A DNA stretch of 64,000 nt from Rotaria macrura (GCA_900239685.1 OENT01000748.1:1-64000); one strand, 5' to 3'; shown: positions 37,112 to 49,241, counted from the first letter of the stretch. Numbers and translations are program-made. The notes: generated by a model from the sequence alone, not told the origin.

Positions 37112-40100
37112 ATGATGTCATCATTTTTAACTGATAAAGATTATTTAATTATTTCTCGTCTTCTATCTTATTTCTCGACATCGTATGGTTCCAATGCTCG
37201 TTTAAAATTAATACAAACACTTGATGATTCAATGAGTGTTTGTACATCGATGAGTAGTCGTATTCAACATCAATTAAAATGTCGACATCTCATATCGCGT
37301 CTTCTATCAGCTGCTATACAAAAACAAATCTCAATGTATCATGATGGTGGACTTTACTTTAGTATTATATTTTGTAGTTGTTTAATACAATATCGTGATA
37401 TGTCAATAAATTCAATGAAACAAAATTCATTATTTGAATATTGTTTGAATTTAATTGATAATATGAATATGCCATATGAAACAATTGAATTCAATTCCAT
37501 TCATCAATTAATGTCTCTCGTACGTGCTGTTCTATGTAAACCATTAGCGTATAGTAATTGTGATTTATTAAGAGAAAAATTATGTATTTTATCAGTTAAA
37601 TCCTTTCTTGAAAATATAACTATGGCAAAATCATCGAAACAACAATTGATTTTAACAATTCAAGGTCTATCAATTGATGAATCAGTTTTAATGAATGGTT
37701 TATTGTATGAAATTTCATCATCAAAATTATTTTTATGTTCGAATAAAATCCGTTCATGTCTTTATTTTACGATATCACTAGCCGGTGATTATACAGTTGA
37801 TGAATTAGATCATATTGAAACAGACAAAGGAATGTACGAATGGATTCAAAATACAGCTGAACGTATAATAAAACAGATTCTTGAATATAAGCGTTTATAT
37901 AATGGTGGATTGATTCTTTGTCAAAAAGTTTGATCACTTGAATATTATTCTCTATTTGAAATCATCGATCGTCTTTTTTCAGGTTATTCATCCATCTGTT
38001 AAAACCAAATTACAAGAATATGGAATTGATACAATCGATCGACTTGGTCGACAATATACACCATATTTTTGTTATTTGACAAGTAAGATGCTTCTACTAG
38101 CACGGAGGCAACACGAACTTTTATTTAGTTCACAAAAAAATCTTCGTGGAATATATTTTAATAATCATAAGATTTTTTAAACTAAACTCCATTTCAGATC
38201 GAATATGTAGTAGAATCTTTATAACTTGACATGAGAATTCTATTGTAGTACATCGCGGTAAACTCGCCAAGATTCTCTTATGCATTTCAGCGATGAATTC
38301 GTAATAATTTCATCAACATTTTATAATTCATACAAGCTATTTCTATCCAAGATCAATATTTTCGTACGTCGTCTAATATGAAACTATTGAAAATAAATGA
38401 TGCCGTCTTTTAGAATCCTGTTTTCAATATAAAACACGAAAGAAATAGTGAACCATGTAGAAATATCTAGACAACAATATGTTACAGGGACTATTTTGTT
38501 TTCAAAAACTTTTCATGTACTAATTTCCACTTGAGAGTAGTGAAATGACATTCAAATGTTAATTGATGTATTTATTTTGAACTCGCTTTTTTTTTCAATT
38601 GATAGTTCTAATGTTTCTCTAGGAAGCCACATCAGTTAATCATTAACGTCATACATGTTCGTGTGAGATATCATGGATTTATCACTGAGACGGATTGAAA
38701 CTAGTCAACGGTGAGAACAACATACTTTAATCTGGTGAACTCCTGGAGTTCATATTTGTGAGTACTTCAGACTTATTTGAAGTTCTCTAGAGTCTGCTGT
38801 TTCACTCTTGAACTAGTCGAATACCCTATAACAGCTCTACAGACATGAGCACTAACGACCTCTGTAGCACGGCAAGTTACTTAATATTGTAGCTTATCTA
38901 ATCGATGAAAAACAGAATAAGAAAAATATAATATTTATACTGAATTAAAATCATAAGACACTAAGGACAAGAAAAGACCTTGATGTAGGCATTGAAAAGA
39001 GTTAGGTAAAGTCTTTTTGAATGTTAACTAGGGCGGTATAGGTTATAAAAAGTCGAATTCGATCACATTTCAATCATGAGTATATTTATAATGCTAATAG
39101 TTTTAGATCGATGTCTACTGACAAGAATGATTTGACTGGACGGCGATTCACCATGGTCAAAGTTGTGGAATCTATTTCGCTAGTACAAAGCGACCGATCC
39201 TATTCGTTTAAAACAGTTGACAGGTTATCGTGTATTCTCTATCAATATAAGCCATTTGTTTTGAATAATAACGAAAATAAATGTTGACCGTCAACCAAAA
39301 TGATGGATTTTTCGTAAAAAATTTTCCAAAAATTCTCTTGTTGCTATTATCCTATTTCAAACACTATTTTGTCTTTTATAAAAAATGGAAATTATAGTAG
39401 CATTGCGGGAGGTAAGCCTACAGTGTGGCATCAGTGGATTAGCTGTTCTTCTGGGCATAGCTGTAAAATGTACTTCGGGAAAAACTTCGAAAGAAAACGA
39501 TGAGTGCGTTACTGTCATCTTTTATTGATAACTTTCTGTTAGAACAAGCTTTCTAGAAAAAATGATCCCACCACTGTAAGATCGGCTGTCATAGATTCAG
39601 ACTTATAACAACATCTTTCTTTTTTGTGTGAACAAATTTCACGGAATGTGAACTTTTTTTTTGAATCGTTCTGATGAAAGGGATCCTTTTGAATGAATTC
39701 GTAGGCAACACTTCAAGAAATCGTAACAGTTTAATATAAGGCTGTGAAATTTTTAGTCGAGCTCGAACATTTATGTATCTCACCATAGTGTAAATCTCAG
39801 CTCTTTATCAGTTTAAGTTTCTGACTTATGAAAACCGAAAGATGCAAAATGAATGAGCCTGTTACCCATGGACAGGCCTTGTCGATAATTTATTTATGAA
39901 ATGGTATTTTATACTTAGATTGTCAACCAATTGAAACTTTAACATTCAATACACTCGATGAGCGATATTTTGGAATTTTAACTGAAATAAAACAAATTGA
40001 AATTGAGAAAAAAAATTTCCTTCAATTTTTCAATCAAACCCGATCATTCCATACTCTATTACTTTGTTCAAATACAGAACAATCTCTTCTAGAACTCAAA

Positions 40101-40627
40101 GTATGTTAGATAATTGATTATTTCTCCAATCGAATCGAATTTCAACCTAGGAATGCATGGTAACAAGTCATTATACTCTTACAAATATACTTTCGACGAA
40201 GAAAGCATTGTATGGCGGTGGTTGTACTGAAAGTATGCAAATTTTATATCTACACAAACAAAATAATCATTTAGCTGTACAGTATATGTTGAAAATACTT
40301 CAAAATATTATTCATGCTCAATATAATCATAATTACTTGATTGATCAAATTCATGGTCATCTGTGGTATCTATTAGAGAATGAACAAATAAGTAAAACAT
40401 GTGCTTGTGAATTATATTCCATGGTTGATAATGTACAAATAGAATCGAACAAATATTTTTTCGATATTAATGATGAACACCAACAACAAAAATTTCAAAT
40501 TGATGAAAACATTTTTATTAGAAATAAATGTCCAAAGTATTTAGATAATTTTCATATGAGAACAAATACTTTTAAAACGGCTATCGAAACAGCTATTAAT
40601 CTACTTTTAACTAGTATTTGTCTATAA
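37112..40627 (+). CDS. MKKS: MKKS/BBS6, chaperonin-like BBS-complex protein
   Basis: Exons 37112-37927, 37983-38082, 39919-40100 and 40151-40627 join in phase to give 524 residues (human MKKS 570). Diagnostic matches, in order: ILCQKVIHPSVKTKL with IDTIDRLGRQYTP (about 265-300), CQPIETL, the LLLCSNTE strand, GGGCTES, and a C-terminal helix KTAIETAINLLL. These follow the order in vertebrate MKKS. MKKS derives from group II (CCT) chaperonins and, with BBS10, BBS12 and CCT, helps assemble the BBSome needed for ciliary membrane traffic; a ciliated animal would need it. The N-terminus is about 25 residues shorter than the human protein, but stops lie directly upstream. Introns 1 and 3 are 55 and 50 bp, while intron 2 is 1836 bp. 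The stop lies 52 bp before the next gene's ATG. Confidence 0.9.
38083..39918 (+). other. Unusually long MKKS intron 2
   Basis: 1836 bp with a GTAAGA donor and a CTTAG acceptor. It holds no open frame or repeat that I recognise. The other two introns of the gene are about 50 bp, so this one has probably grown by insertion of sequence that is no longer identifiable. Confidence 0.8.
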
Positions 40628-40679
40628 TTTGTTTCTTTTTTTGTCTTCTTGTAGATATTACTTCTTTTGTTAAAGAATC
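40628..40679 (+). promoter_or_regulatory. MKKS-kelch spacer with candidate trans-splice acceptor
   Basis: Only 52 bp separate the two coding regions. They contain a pyrimidine tract (TTTCTTTTTTTGTCTTCTTG) ending in TAG at 40652-40654, 25 bp before the kelch ATG. No matching upstream donor or AATAAA is present. This is what a spliced-leader acceptor inside an operon looks like; bdelloids are known to use SL trans-splicing. Confidence 0.5.
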
Positions 40680-43600
40680 ATGCCATTGGTAGAGAATATT
40701 GTAATTATTCAAATAAAAACTGCATTCATCTTTTATTTAAGGAAGTTTTTGAACGATTGGTAACGCAACATGATGACGTACCATCTTCACGTAAGTTTTT
40801 TGTTTTTGCAAAGAAAAATTAAAAGAATGAACATATACGAATAGGTAGCAGTCATTCATTGACAGCAATCGGTGATTGTTTGTACTTATTTGGTGGTGAA
40901 CATGATCCACGTGTACCCATCGATAATGATATTTGGCAATTTAATACTACGGATAATCGTTGGAAACGTGTAGCAGATAGTCGAGGTGAAGTACCAACAC
41001 CAAGACTTGGACATGCAGCAGCTGCCGTTGAACATAAGTAATGTCAACAAATTTTTAGAATAACTACTACTAGAAAGGATGAATATTGCCTTGAGATGAA
41101 TACATTTCTATTGAATTTACTTTTCTGACTAGGGAACGCATCCAACTGATAAATCGTTTTTGAGTTGAAACAATATGCTCGATGTAAGTTGTAATGATCT
41201 TTGAACACATCCTGAAAATATTAGGTGGCAGCAGCTTATGATTGCCGAAATATAGGACTTTTGTGATGTTTTTAATCACCAGGCCGTGCTCGCCCTCCAG
41301 GAACACTTGGAAAGTAGAGGTTTATGTTTCGGCAAGAAAATTTACACAGAGTCAGGTTACAATGAAAATAGTTTATTGTGAAAGTTTCAGATTCTCTGAT
41401 TGTTTCTATCAGAAGTTAGAGGTATGGTAACAGTATTCTTTAAGATCAATAATACATGTAGCCGGATTCGATGTTCTTATTTCAGACTAGGAATAACTAA
41501 AGAGTCTGAAACTTTCACAATAAACTATTTTCACCGTAACCTGTCTCTGTGTAAATTTTCTTGCCGAAACATAAACCTCTACTTTCCAAGTGTTCCTGGA
41601 GGGCGAGCACGACCTGGTGATTAAAAACATCACAAAAGTCCTATATTTCGGCAATCATAAGCTGCTGCCACCTAATATTTTCAGGATGTGTTCAAAGATC
41701 ATTACAACTTACATGGAGCATATTGTTTCGACTCAAAAACGATTTATCAGTTGGATACGTTCCCTTCTGAGAAGATCTAGTTCGACACGTGTCATATTGA
41801 AGAGTTTTATTGATCAAGATGCAGATATCGATCCGAGTTCTAATTCATAGGAATAGTTTCTAATTTATGATTTTCTATTATAATCAAAATCTAGAGAGCG
41901 GTGACTAGTAAGAATTATACCTAAGAGGTTAGTGTTTTACGATAAGTCGAAAGATTTCAAACATTCAATATAAATTTGTCTATTCGAGTTCCATTCGCCA
42001 AACAAGATAATCAAAGGTAATCTTCGACATTACAGCAATCACAACAATGAAATTTGAATAAAAAATGTACGAAGCGAAAAGTTCTTTTCGTCAATACAAA
42101 GCATAATTATTTCAGGGTTTTCTATTTTTAGATAATGTTAAATTAATGCATCGTGTTGATAGCTAAACGATCGATGAATAAGATTTGTTTTGAAAGATGT
42201 TGATATAATATCTGTAGTGACAAATTTCATTATGACTGTTGGAAAATTTAATCAATGAATATTAAAGTCGTGTTGTCCCATAACGATAAATAAAAATGTT
42301 CAATTCAAACAAGCTTTCAACATCTATGAGAAACAGTACGATTGTTCGATTTTCATGAAATATGATAGTTCTTCGGAACATCCAATACATATATTTCGTA
42401 TCCAACTGAAACTCTGATAATGTCTAGCTTTATAAATCTTGCTCTCATTAAGTTTTACTACGAAACAAAAACTATTTTTTGTCGGTGAACAATTATATCT
42501 TCGTTAAATCATAGTTGATCTTTCATTCGACAAATCATTTTGTACCAATGGAATATAAATCAAAGCTTGTAAAATCCTTAAGCATTTCAGTTAGAAGTTC
42601 ACAAAAAATTCTATATACTATGAAAAGAAATTTTTTGTTAATAAAGGATACGAAAGAATAAACGAGCTTCTCAGTATTTTGCAATTATCTCTCTCATATT
42701 GTGACGAACATACTTGAATTTATTTTTCTAAATATAGCCTGTTAAGTTCTCTAAAAAACCTCATAGTAAGAGTTTGTCCGATGAATATCTATCAAATTAT
42801 ATTCTGTCAATATTACAATGCTCTAAAAAAAACAGTAGAATTTCAAACAAGGATTTTTATAGAAATAAATCTTCCATTTTTTCGAGTGGAAGAGACGCGA
42901 AAATGTATTCCAACGCAAGTTGTCTATGTTTTCAAGTTTACTCTTACTAATACAGCTTGAAAGAAAGTACTCATTCATTCCAGAAAAAAACACATTACTC
43001 ATTCTTATCGATATCGTAGAGAAAACGTTTATCAACAACTTAGAGATCAAGTTGAATAAATAATAGTTTTCCATTTAACATCACACAATGAAAGTTATGA
43101 TAAATCTTAGTAGGAAGTGAGTGGAAGGGGAAGAAAAAAACGACTTTGTTCAAGTAAATTTACTGCATGTTAGAAAAAAACATCGGTTGAATCGATGGAG
43201 CTTTTCATGGACTACCAAATAATCTATTCAGAATCTTTACATGGAATTGAAAGAGCGACACAGAATAGTTAATATGAACATGCGCACATTGAAGATTAAT
43301 CATTTTAGAGCATTGCCGTGTTGGCAGAATAGAATTTGATAGTTATTCGTTCAACGAGCTATTTTCACAAGGTTTTTCAGAGAATTGTACGGACTAATAT
43401 TACAAAAAAAATGACTCATTTATTAACTGTACCGTACCTGTTACATATAATGATTACGATTTTATTTATAACAGTGGTCTATTATTTCCATTAGGTTATT
43501 TATTTTTGGTGGTCGTACATCGGTGAACATGAAAGATGGTACTTTAGATGATTTTTATTCATTCGATGTTGATCTTAATGAATGGACGAAACATACGAAA

Positions 43601-44224
43601 ACATTCGAAACTGATGAATGGCCAGAAAAACGAAGTTATCATTCAATGGTTTCTACTGGTGATCAACTGTTCGTTTTTGGTGGTTGTGGTGATGAAGACC
43701 GCTATAATAATCTATGGCAACACGACACTTCAAATAAACACTGGCAAAAATTACCTTCGCCAAATCCAGAAAAACTTGTAGCACGTGGTGGATGTGGGTT
43801 TGCTTATCTTAATAATGCACTTTGGGTATTTGGCGGTTTTTGTGGTCAAGAATTAGATGATATAGCTAGTTTTGATTTAGTTACAAAAACATGGACGTAT
43901 ATACATAATGCGAAAATTTCACCTCGAAGTGTATTTGCTTTTGGATGTATTGAAGGTATCATTATAGGACATGGTGGTGAACAAAATCCGTCTGAATTGG
44001 GTCATGCTGGTGCAGGCGAATTCGCTGATGATATTATTTCAATTCAATTAATGAAAGAAAATGGTGAACAAGTAAAAGCAAAACGAGTTGAATTTGCAAA
44101 ACCTATTGGTGGAAAACGAGGTTGGCATGCAGGTGCAACCATTAGAAATACATTCTATGTATTCGGTGGAAATACAACTGAAAATGAACGTGATAATTCA
44201 TTGATTGCAATTGAATTCAACTAA
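40680..44224 (+). CDS. Kelch-repeat protein resembling nitrile-specifier/epithiospecifier proteins
   Basis: Exons 40680-40688, 40742-40790, 40845-41037 and 43495-44224 give 326 residues. Kelch blades show the GG pairs (LYLFGGE, LFIFGG, LFVFGGCG, LWVFGGF, FYVFGGN). Blade order and linking motifs fit the plant specifier family: RSSHSL, GGEHDPRVPIDN, ARGGCGFAYLNNALWVFGGF, GQELDDIASFD, SPRSVFAF and RGWHAGAT. Plant specifier proteins redirect glucosinolate breakdown and bind Fe2+ through E-x3-D-x3-H. Here the corresponding segment is E246-QNP-S250-E251-LG-H254, so the Asp is replaced by Ser with a Glu beside it. The activity is therefore doubtful, and the natural substrate in an animal is unknown. 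The three-codon first exon is inferred from a 53-bp intron in phase. The third intron is 2457 bp and carries a foldback. AATAAA lies at 44323-44328. Confidence 0.85.
41038..43494 (+). other. Very long third intron of the kelch gene
   Basis: 2457 bp with a GTAATG donor and an ATTAG acceptor, joining H83, split K84 and L85 in phase. It contains the large inverted repeat at 41131-41763. The remaining roughly 1.7 kb is AT-rich with no recognised gene. Confidence 0.85.
41131..41763. mobile_element. Long foldback element in kelch intron
   Basis: The left arm (about 41131-41400) and right arm (about 41489-41763) are inverted copies of about 270 bp, nearly identical apart from scattered substitutions; the arms begin or end at GGGAACG/CGTTCCC. 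A spacer of about 90 bp shows weaker complementarity. Both arms contain the same open reading frame pointing outward from the centre: minus strand 41070-41306 and plus strand 41590-41850, each starting MFLEGEH. The product is not recognised. High arm identity implies a recent origin or continuing homogenisation. Confidence 0.8.
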
Positions 44225-47200
44225 AGAGGCAGATTTTTCGTACTTTGTATTGATTCAAGTTTAAGTTTCAAAATAGAAGTAGATAGTAACAGAATTTTCT
44301 TTTTTTTCCTGATATTATTATCAATAAAAATAATATGTGATTTCTCTTGAAAGTTATCAAAAAGCATCGAACTGGATGTGAAAGAAGTTTGACGAATTTT
44401 TCGAATCAAAATACTCAAACTAATATTTATGCGAAATATCCGTTCATATCTGTGATCGTTGTAGGCGTTTTTCAAAGTTGATTATTTCGTACAAGATTTC
44501 CTGTCTATTCTATTTCTTAGAGTAGTATGAATGTCGTAAGTCAGGGATCGGTGGCATGAATTTTCGCTATCGGGCAATAAGTATATTGACCAGTTACGCA
44601 TATATTTTTTTGGCGTGAAATTCTTGACACATGGCGTTCATTCACTTTTTCAGCACTTAAAGCAATACTAAAGAACCCAAAGACGTCAGTGAGAACTGAA
44701 ATTTTATTTTGAAGTAAGCTTGCTCACTGATGAGAAAATATTTAAAATGGGACCAAAACAATTCTTGTACACAATTTTATTTGACCGCATTTTACATTTT
44801 GATTGAAGCTTACTTAAAAAACACTGTGAAACGGTTTTGAGTAGTTCATTCTTGCAGGGCAAACTTCGGTCTACAAATATGCTTCCTAGTTTCTGTTTTA
44901 TCTTACACTAAATATATAAAATCATCTGAATTTCTAAAAGTTTGTTTTTAAAATATGTCACTTTGTGGTCACAAAAAGTAGCTCTTTCGAAAAAAATGCT
45001 CAAGTTTTTAGCAATTTAAGATTTCGCTTATTACAATAGCTCATTTTGTAGAGAATTCAATGTTCCACCATAATGCTACGTTGAATTTATTTCATAATAC
45101 TAATTGTACATACTAAGAATAGTGGAAAATACAGTATTTCACTCGGAACAATCTTCACTTTTAGCTCGTAAAAAGCTATTTTTCATACTTGGCAAAGGTT
45201 AAGTTGAAATACAGTTCCCAGCATGTGTTGGAAAAGAGAACAAAGTTCTGCTTTGCAACTGATCGCTTTTGGTTCTGGACGATTGCTTCTAAGCGACGGA
45301 AAAATGTACACATGCTTGTATCAAGGCGATTTTATTTATTCTTTGTACACACGTCTGTTTTGAATGTATTCAAGTATCTGCGTCTAGTTAATTTGGCTTA
45401 TGTCAGAAAACAATCTTGAATATATATATTTAGAAAAAGAATAAAAGCCTGATTCTACCTGTCTGCACTCATGTTTCTTCAATACTATCTAACGTAAGTT
45501 GTAAAGAACTAAGGAAATACTTTTTGCAAAGATTTTCGTGCCATCGGTTACGTAATTATTTATCAAACAGTAGAAAAAAAATTGCATCCAAAAAATTGGC
45601 GTTCTTACTATAAAAATTCAGTAAAACTTCTCTATGAAGACACTTGCCGGTTTGACCATTATCAAACAGCCACCGGATTTCATGTTATCATCGGTATTGT
45701 ATCAAAAGTCGAAAGCAAAAATTTGCAAGTGACAATATTAAAATTTTTCATGCTGAAAGTCAAATCTGATGTCTTCTAGATATTCATGTTCAGACCCTCC
45801 ATTATTATTTGAATTTGAATAACTCTGCCACAAAAATGTAAATTTTTATTCTTATTATTTACAAACATTTCGAAAGCATCTACTGTATTTTTCTTTTTCT
45901 TCGTTTATCATTCTTTACTACTGATAAGAAAGAAAATAAACTGCAACTCGTTTCATTAAACATGATCATGTTATTTCTTCTTCCACACAAGCAATAAAGA
46001 AAATAGAAAAATGCAACTGTCGTTTTGTTCCATTATAAAAATTCATTGTTAAAATGCTTTTAAGAAGAAAGTTGATGCACAGAAATATTTCTAAATGAAT
46101 GAATTGTTTTTACGTGATAATATAAAGTATTGAAGAAGAGTTACTCAAATAGAAATAAAAATCCTAACGTTCTTCCAAATGATCACAAAAATCTTGAAGA
46201 ACTCAACTTTCTCTTGCACAGAACTGTGTGGTAAAAATGTACAGTGAATAAATTAGCTAGTATTTTACTATTCAATTAAGAGACAATTAAGAGAGGATGA
46301 ATCAGGAGGTAAGAGAGAAAAACATATAGGCTCATTCGTGAGTGGACATAAGAAATGACAACAAGTGATGATTCGTTTTTGACGACGTCAATCTTACGAT
46401 AATTTAAAGATACATATATATATATATATACATGGTGCACAAACAGTTGAGCCTTCATTGATGTATAAAGCAAGACACTAAATCAACAGCTGTTCATGTA
46501 CGTGGATGCAGTTTGAAAATGTGTGTAAATTTGCAACATCTCATGGTGCGAATGATTCCTTGGTATTCGCGTCCATGAATAAGACGACTATCTTTACAGA
46601 AACGAACAAGCATTCGAAAATATCTACTCTGCTGACTAGCTTAGAATTTGTCGACTATTTCGAGGATAATTTTTTATGTGTCCATTTCAAACCGATTGAC
46701 GTTGTACTCCTCACTTTTCAGTTATGATGTGGAATTGTTTTTTGAGATTGAAGAAACAGTTATCTCGAATGAGATACTCATGAAATGACTGGTGCAGAAC
46801 TATTCAAGCAGTGTGATTCTTGATCTATTTTCACGATAAAATTGCACATAGATTTTGTTTAGCATTCAGTTAAACATTAGCAAGCTGGAATTACTTAATT
46901 AAGACAGCGAGCGAAACATGAGCTGTTGGATGGACAACTAAAACTACTAGTTTCTTCTTTTCATCGGATACCAGAAGAATTGTATTTTAAAAGAGCAAGA
47001 GATCTGTTCAATTTGTCATATGAATGCTGACTGAACTAAATAAAGTGATTTTCTTGTTCTTTAAATCAGGCTCACCTGTCGTATCACCTATAGATATACG
47101 TATATACATGTATATTGCAACTAAGAATAGTGTAACAGAAAATTCGTTCATCATCTATTTAAAAAATAAATGACAGAAATCGTCAGAATTTTTCAGGATT

Positions 47201-47454
47201 GTATAGAAAAGTTGATTTCAACACGTTACCATGCGATACGAACTTGAGAACTATAAAGTGAGGTACACTTCGGGACCTATAAAACTGAGATGAAAACAAA
47301 AAAGAATGAAACCTTCGTATTGTAGACACTGCTAATAGTTTCTTTAGGTGTCTAAGATAGGGAGGCTCTACTATAGTCATATTCCAATTCAATTTACCAT
47401 GAAAATAAGTAAGACAGTATCTGGAGTAGAGTTCTGCAAGGAAATGAATTTCGT
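44225..47454. other. Intergenic region, no gene seen
   Basis: The kelch poly(A) signal AATAAA is at 44323-44328. The rest is AT-rich, with a short TA microsatellite at about 46411-46430 and several domain-free frames of 65-76 codons. No gene is supported. Confidence 0.5.
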
Positions 47455-47527
47455 TACCCTACCCTACATTATTTTCGTACCCTAGCCCTACCCGATCCTA
47501 CGGTAGGATATAGGGTAGGGTAGGGCT
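47455..47527. repeat. TACCC / GGGTA inverted repeat, G-quadruplex-prone
   Basis: The left half has TACCCTACCCTAC and CCTAGCCCTACCC; the right half has TATAGGGTAGGGTAGGG. ATCCTAC and GTAGGAT pair at the centre. Pentamer GGGTA runs in opposite orientation on the two sides make a hairpin and give closely spaced GGG tracts on either strand. Confidence 0.75.
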
Positions 47528-48574
47528 GCAGGTCTTTAATCTAGAATTGCAGAAACACGATGAACAGATATGAATGACTTTTCATATTTTTGGATGACTG
47601 CATCGTATATCGTTCAATATTATTTTATTAGTAAAAACATGAATTACTTGATGAAGTTTTTCTTTAATTTGGAGATTCAAATAAAGTGAGACTGTTATTG
47701 AAGTATGAGTAACTGCTGTGTAGTATTAAAAAAATCATGAATACTTATTTATCTCGGATCATTCGTCATAGAGCATACTAACAATGATCCTGTGACATAT
47801 ATCGATTTCTTGTAGACAGTATAAAATTACTCGTTCTGCTACACAGTGAAACAAATCAGATTATATCACATAATTTTATATAATCTGACTTTTCCCCACT
47901 CGCTAATTAGTTACTCTTGTCAAACGCGTGATGCATAAACAATGATCAGCCTAATGTAAAATCGATGATCCGAAACTCGACTGATAGTCTTCCAGTATGT
48001 CAACATCTCCGATTTAATAATATAGACTGAGAATTGAAGGTGACCTGTCTGAAATATGATACTGAAGCTGCAACACAAATTTTTTACATCTAATTGTAAT
48101 TTAAGTATTTCAGATCGATTGATGTTCTAGATAATTCTGTGTAACATACTAAATTTTAAGTTTCATCAAATGCAGTACTTCAGGATATATTAAGATTCCA
48201 ATCATTGATAATAGAGTTTTTCTAGACGTATGAGAGCCTCAATGACAAAAGATCATTTCATACGATTGAAATCATCTTGACGTGAAGTATTTTTGTAATA
48301 AATTCGCACGGAAATAAAAGTAAGGAATAATTGTGATATCTGGACAACACAGCAAGTGTGGATGTAGTGTACTTTAAATCCGATTGACCGAAAGGCGTTA
48401 CACATGTAGCAATTTTTTCGTCTACTTATTATTGCTAGAAATGATGGTATAATAGAGGAGCATGAAGTTCTATTCTTCCTTACACACTGACATATAATTT
48501 TGTGAAACACGACCTGAAAGGAGTGTTGAAGTGTTTAGGGTAGAGATTTGGACCCTTCCCCCGCCCCCCCCCCA
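47528..48574. other. Intergenic stretch before the minisatellite
   Basis: AT-rich, no gene seen. It ends in a C-rich run (about 48557-48573) that directly abuts the minisatellite. Confidence 0.5.
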
Positions 48575-48895
48575 CAGACCACTACCGACAGGTGATTCCC
48601 CCCGTCGCAGACCGTTACCCACAGGCGATTCTCCCATCACAGACCGTTACCGACAGGTCATTTACCCATCACAGACCGTTACCGACCGGTGATTCCCCCG
48701 TCACAGACCGTTACCGACAGGCGATTCCCCCATCACAGACTGTTACCGACAGGCGATTCTCCCATCACAGACCGTTACCGATAGGTCATTTACCCATCAC
48801 AGACCGTTACCGACAGGCGATTCCACCATCACAGACCGTTACTGATAGGTGGTTTCACGACCACAGACCGTTACCGAGAGGATTGAAGACCGTCG
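48575..48895 (+). repeat. 32-bp minisatellite, about 10 units
   Basis: Head-to-tail units of the form CAGACCGTTACCGACAGG followed by a more variable CGATTCCCCCATCA half. Two variant types alternate: units with TCATTTACCC occur at positions 3 and 7, each preceded by a TCTCCC unit, which suggests a higher-order period of four units (128 bp). A 127-codon open frame through it (48592-48975) exists only because 32 is not a multiple of three, so it cycles through shifted readings; I do not regard it as a gene. The block is far more GC-rich than its surroundings. Confidence 0.95.
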
Positions 48896-49241
48896 CACAA
48901 GTGATAGACAGCCCCCAATGGCGTCACGGAACGTCATCGATCTATGGTACAGGATTACTGAATATATTTCACTAATTTCTGATGAGAGTAAATTAGCTCC
49001 TTCTTCATTCCAGATCTAGTAGGTCAGTGAGAAATCATGAGTAATTGGCTAGCAGGATTCATGAAAGAAAGCAAGATTTCTGTGACTGATAAAAACAATT
49101 ACATCGTGTTTCACATTTTTAATCCCGTAAGGGATTGCGCTAACAGCTTTTATGCGAAATAGAAGAAATCGGTAAAGACAGTAGTGTACATAATGTATCA
49201 TTTTTGAAAGTCAAGGAATAGCATATCGCGGTTAAAGAGTA
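48896..49241. other. Spacer between minisatellite and MITE
   Basis: No gene or repeat recognised. Confidence 0.5.

Noticed and set aside
45582..45779. 65-codon frame beginning MHPKNWRSYYKNS
   Set aside because: Looks mildly protein-like but has no recognised family, splice sites or neighbouring exons.
48575..48895. Regular repeats resembling a CRISPR array
   Set aside because: Units are directly contiguous with no unique spacers, and the surroundings are a eukaryotic genome.
48592..48975. 127-codon open frame with Pro/Arg/Thr-rich repeated peptide
   Set aside because: It arises from reading a 32-bp minisatellite, whose length shifts frame each unit; there is no start context or non-repeat domain.
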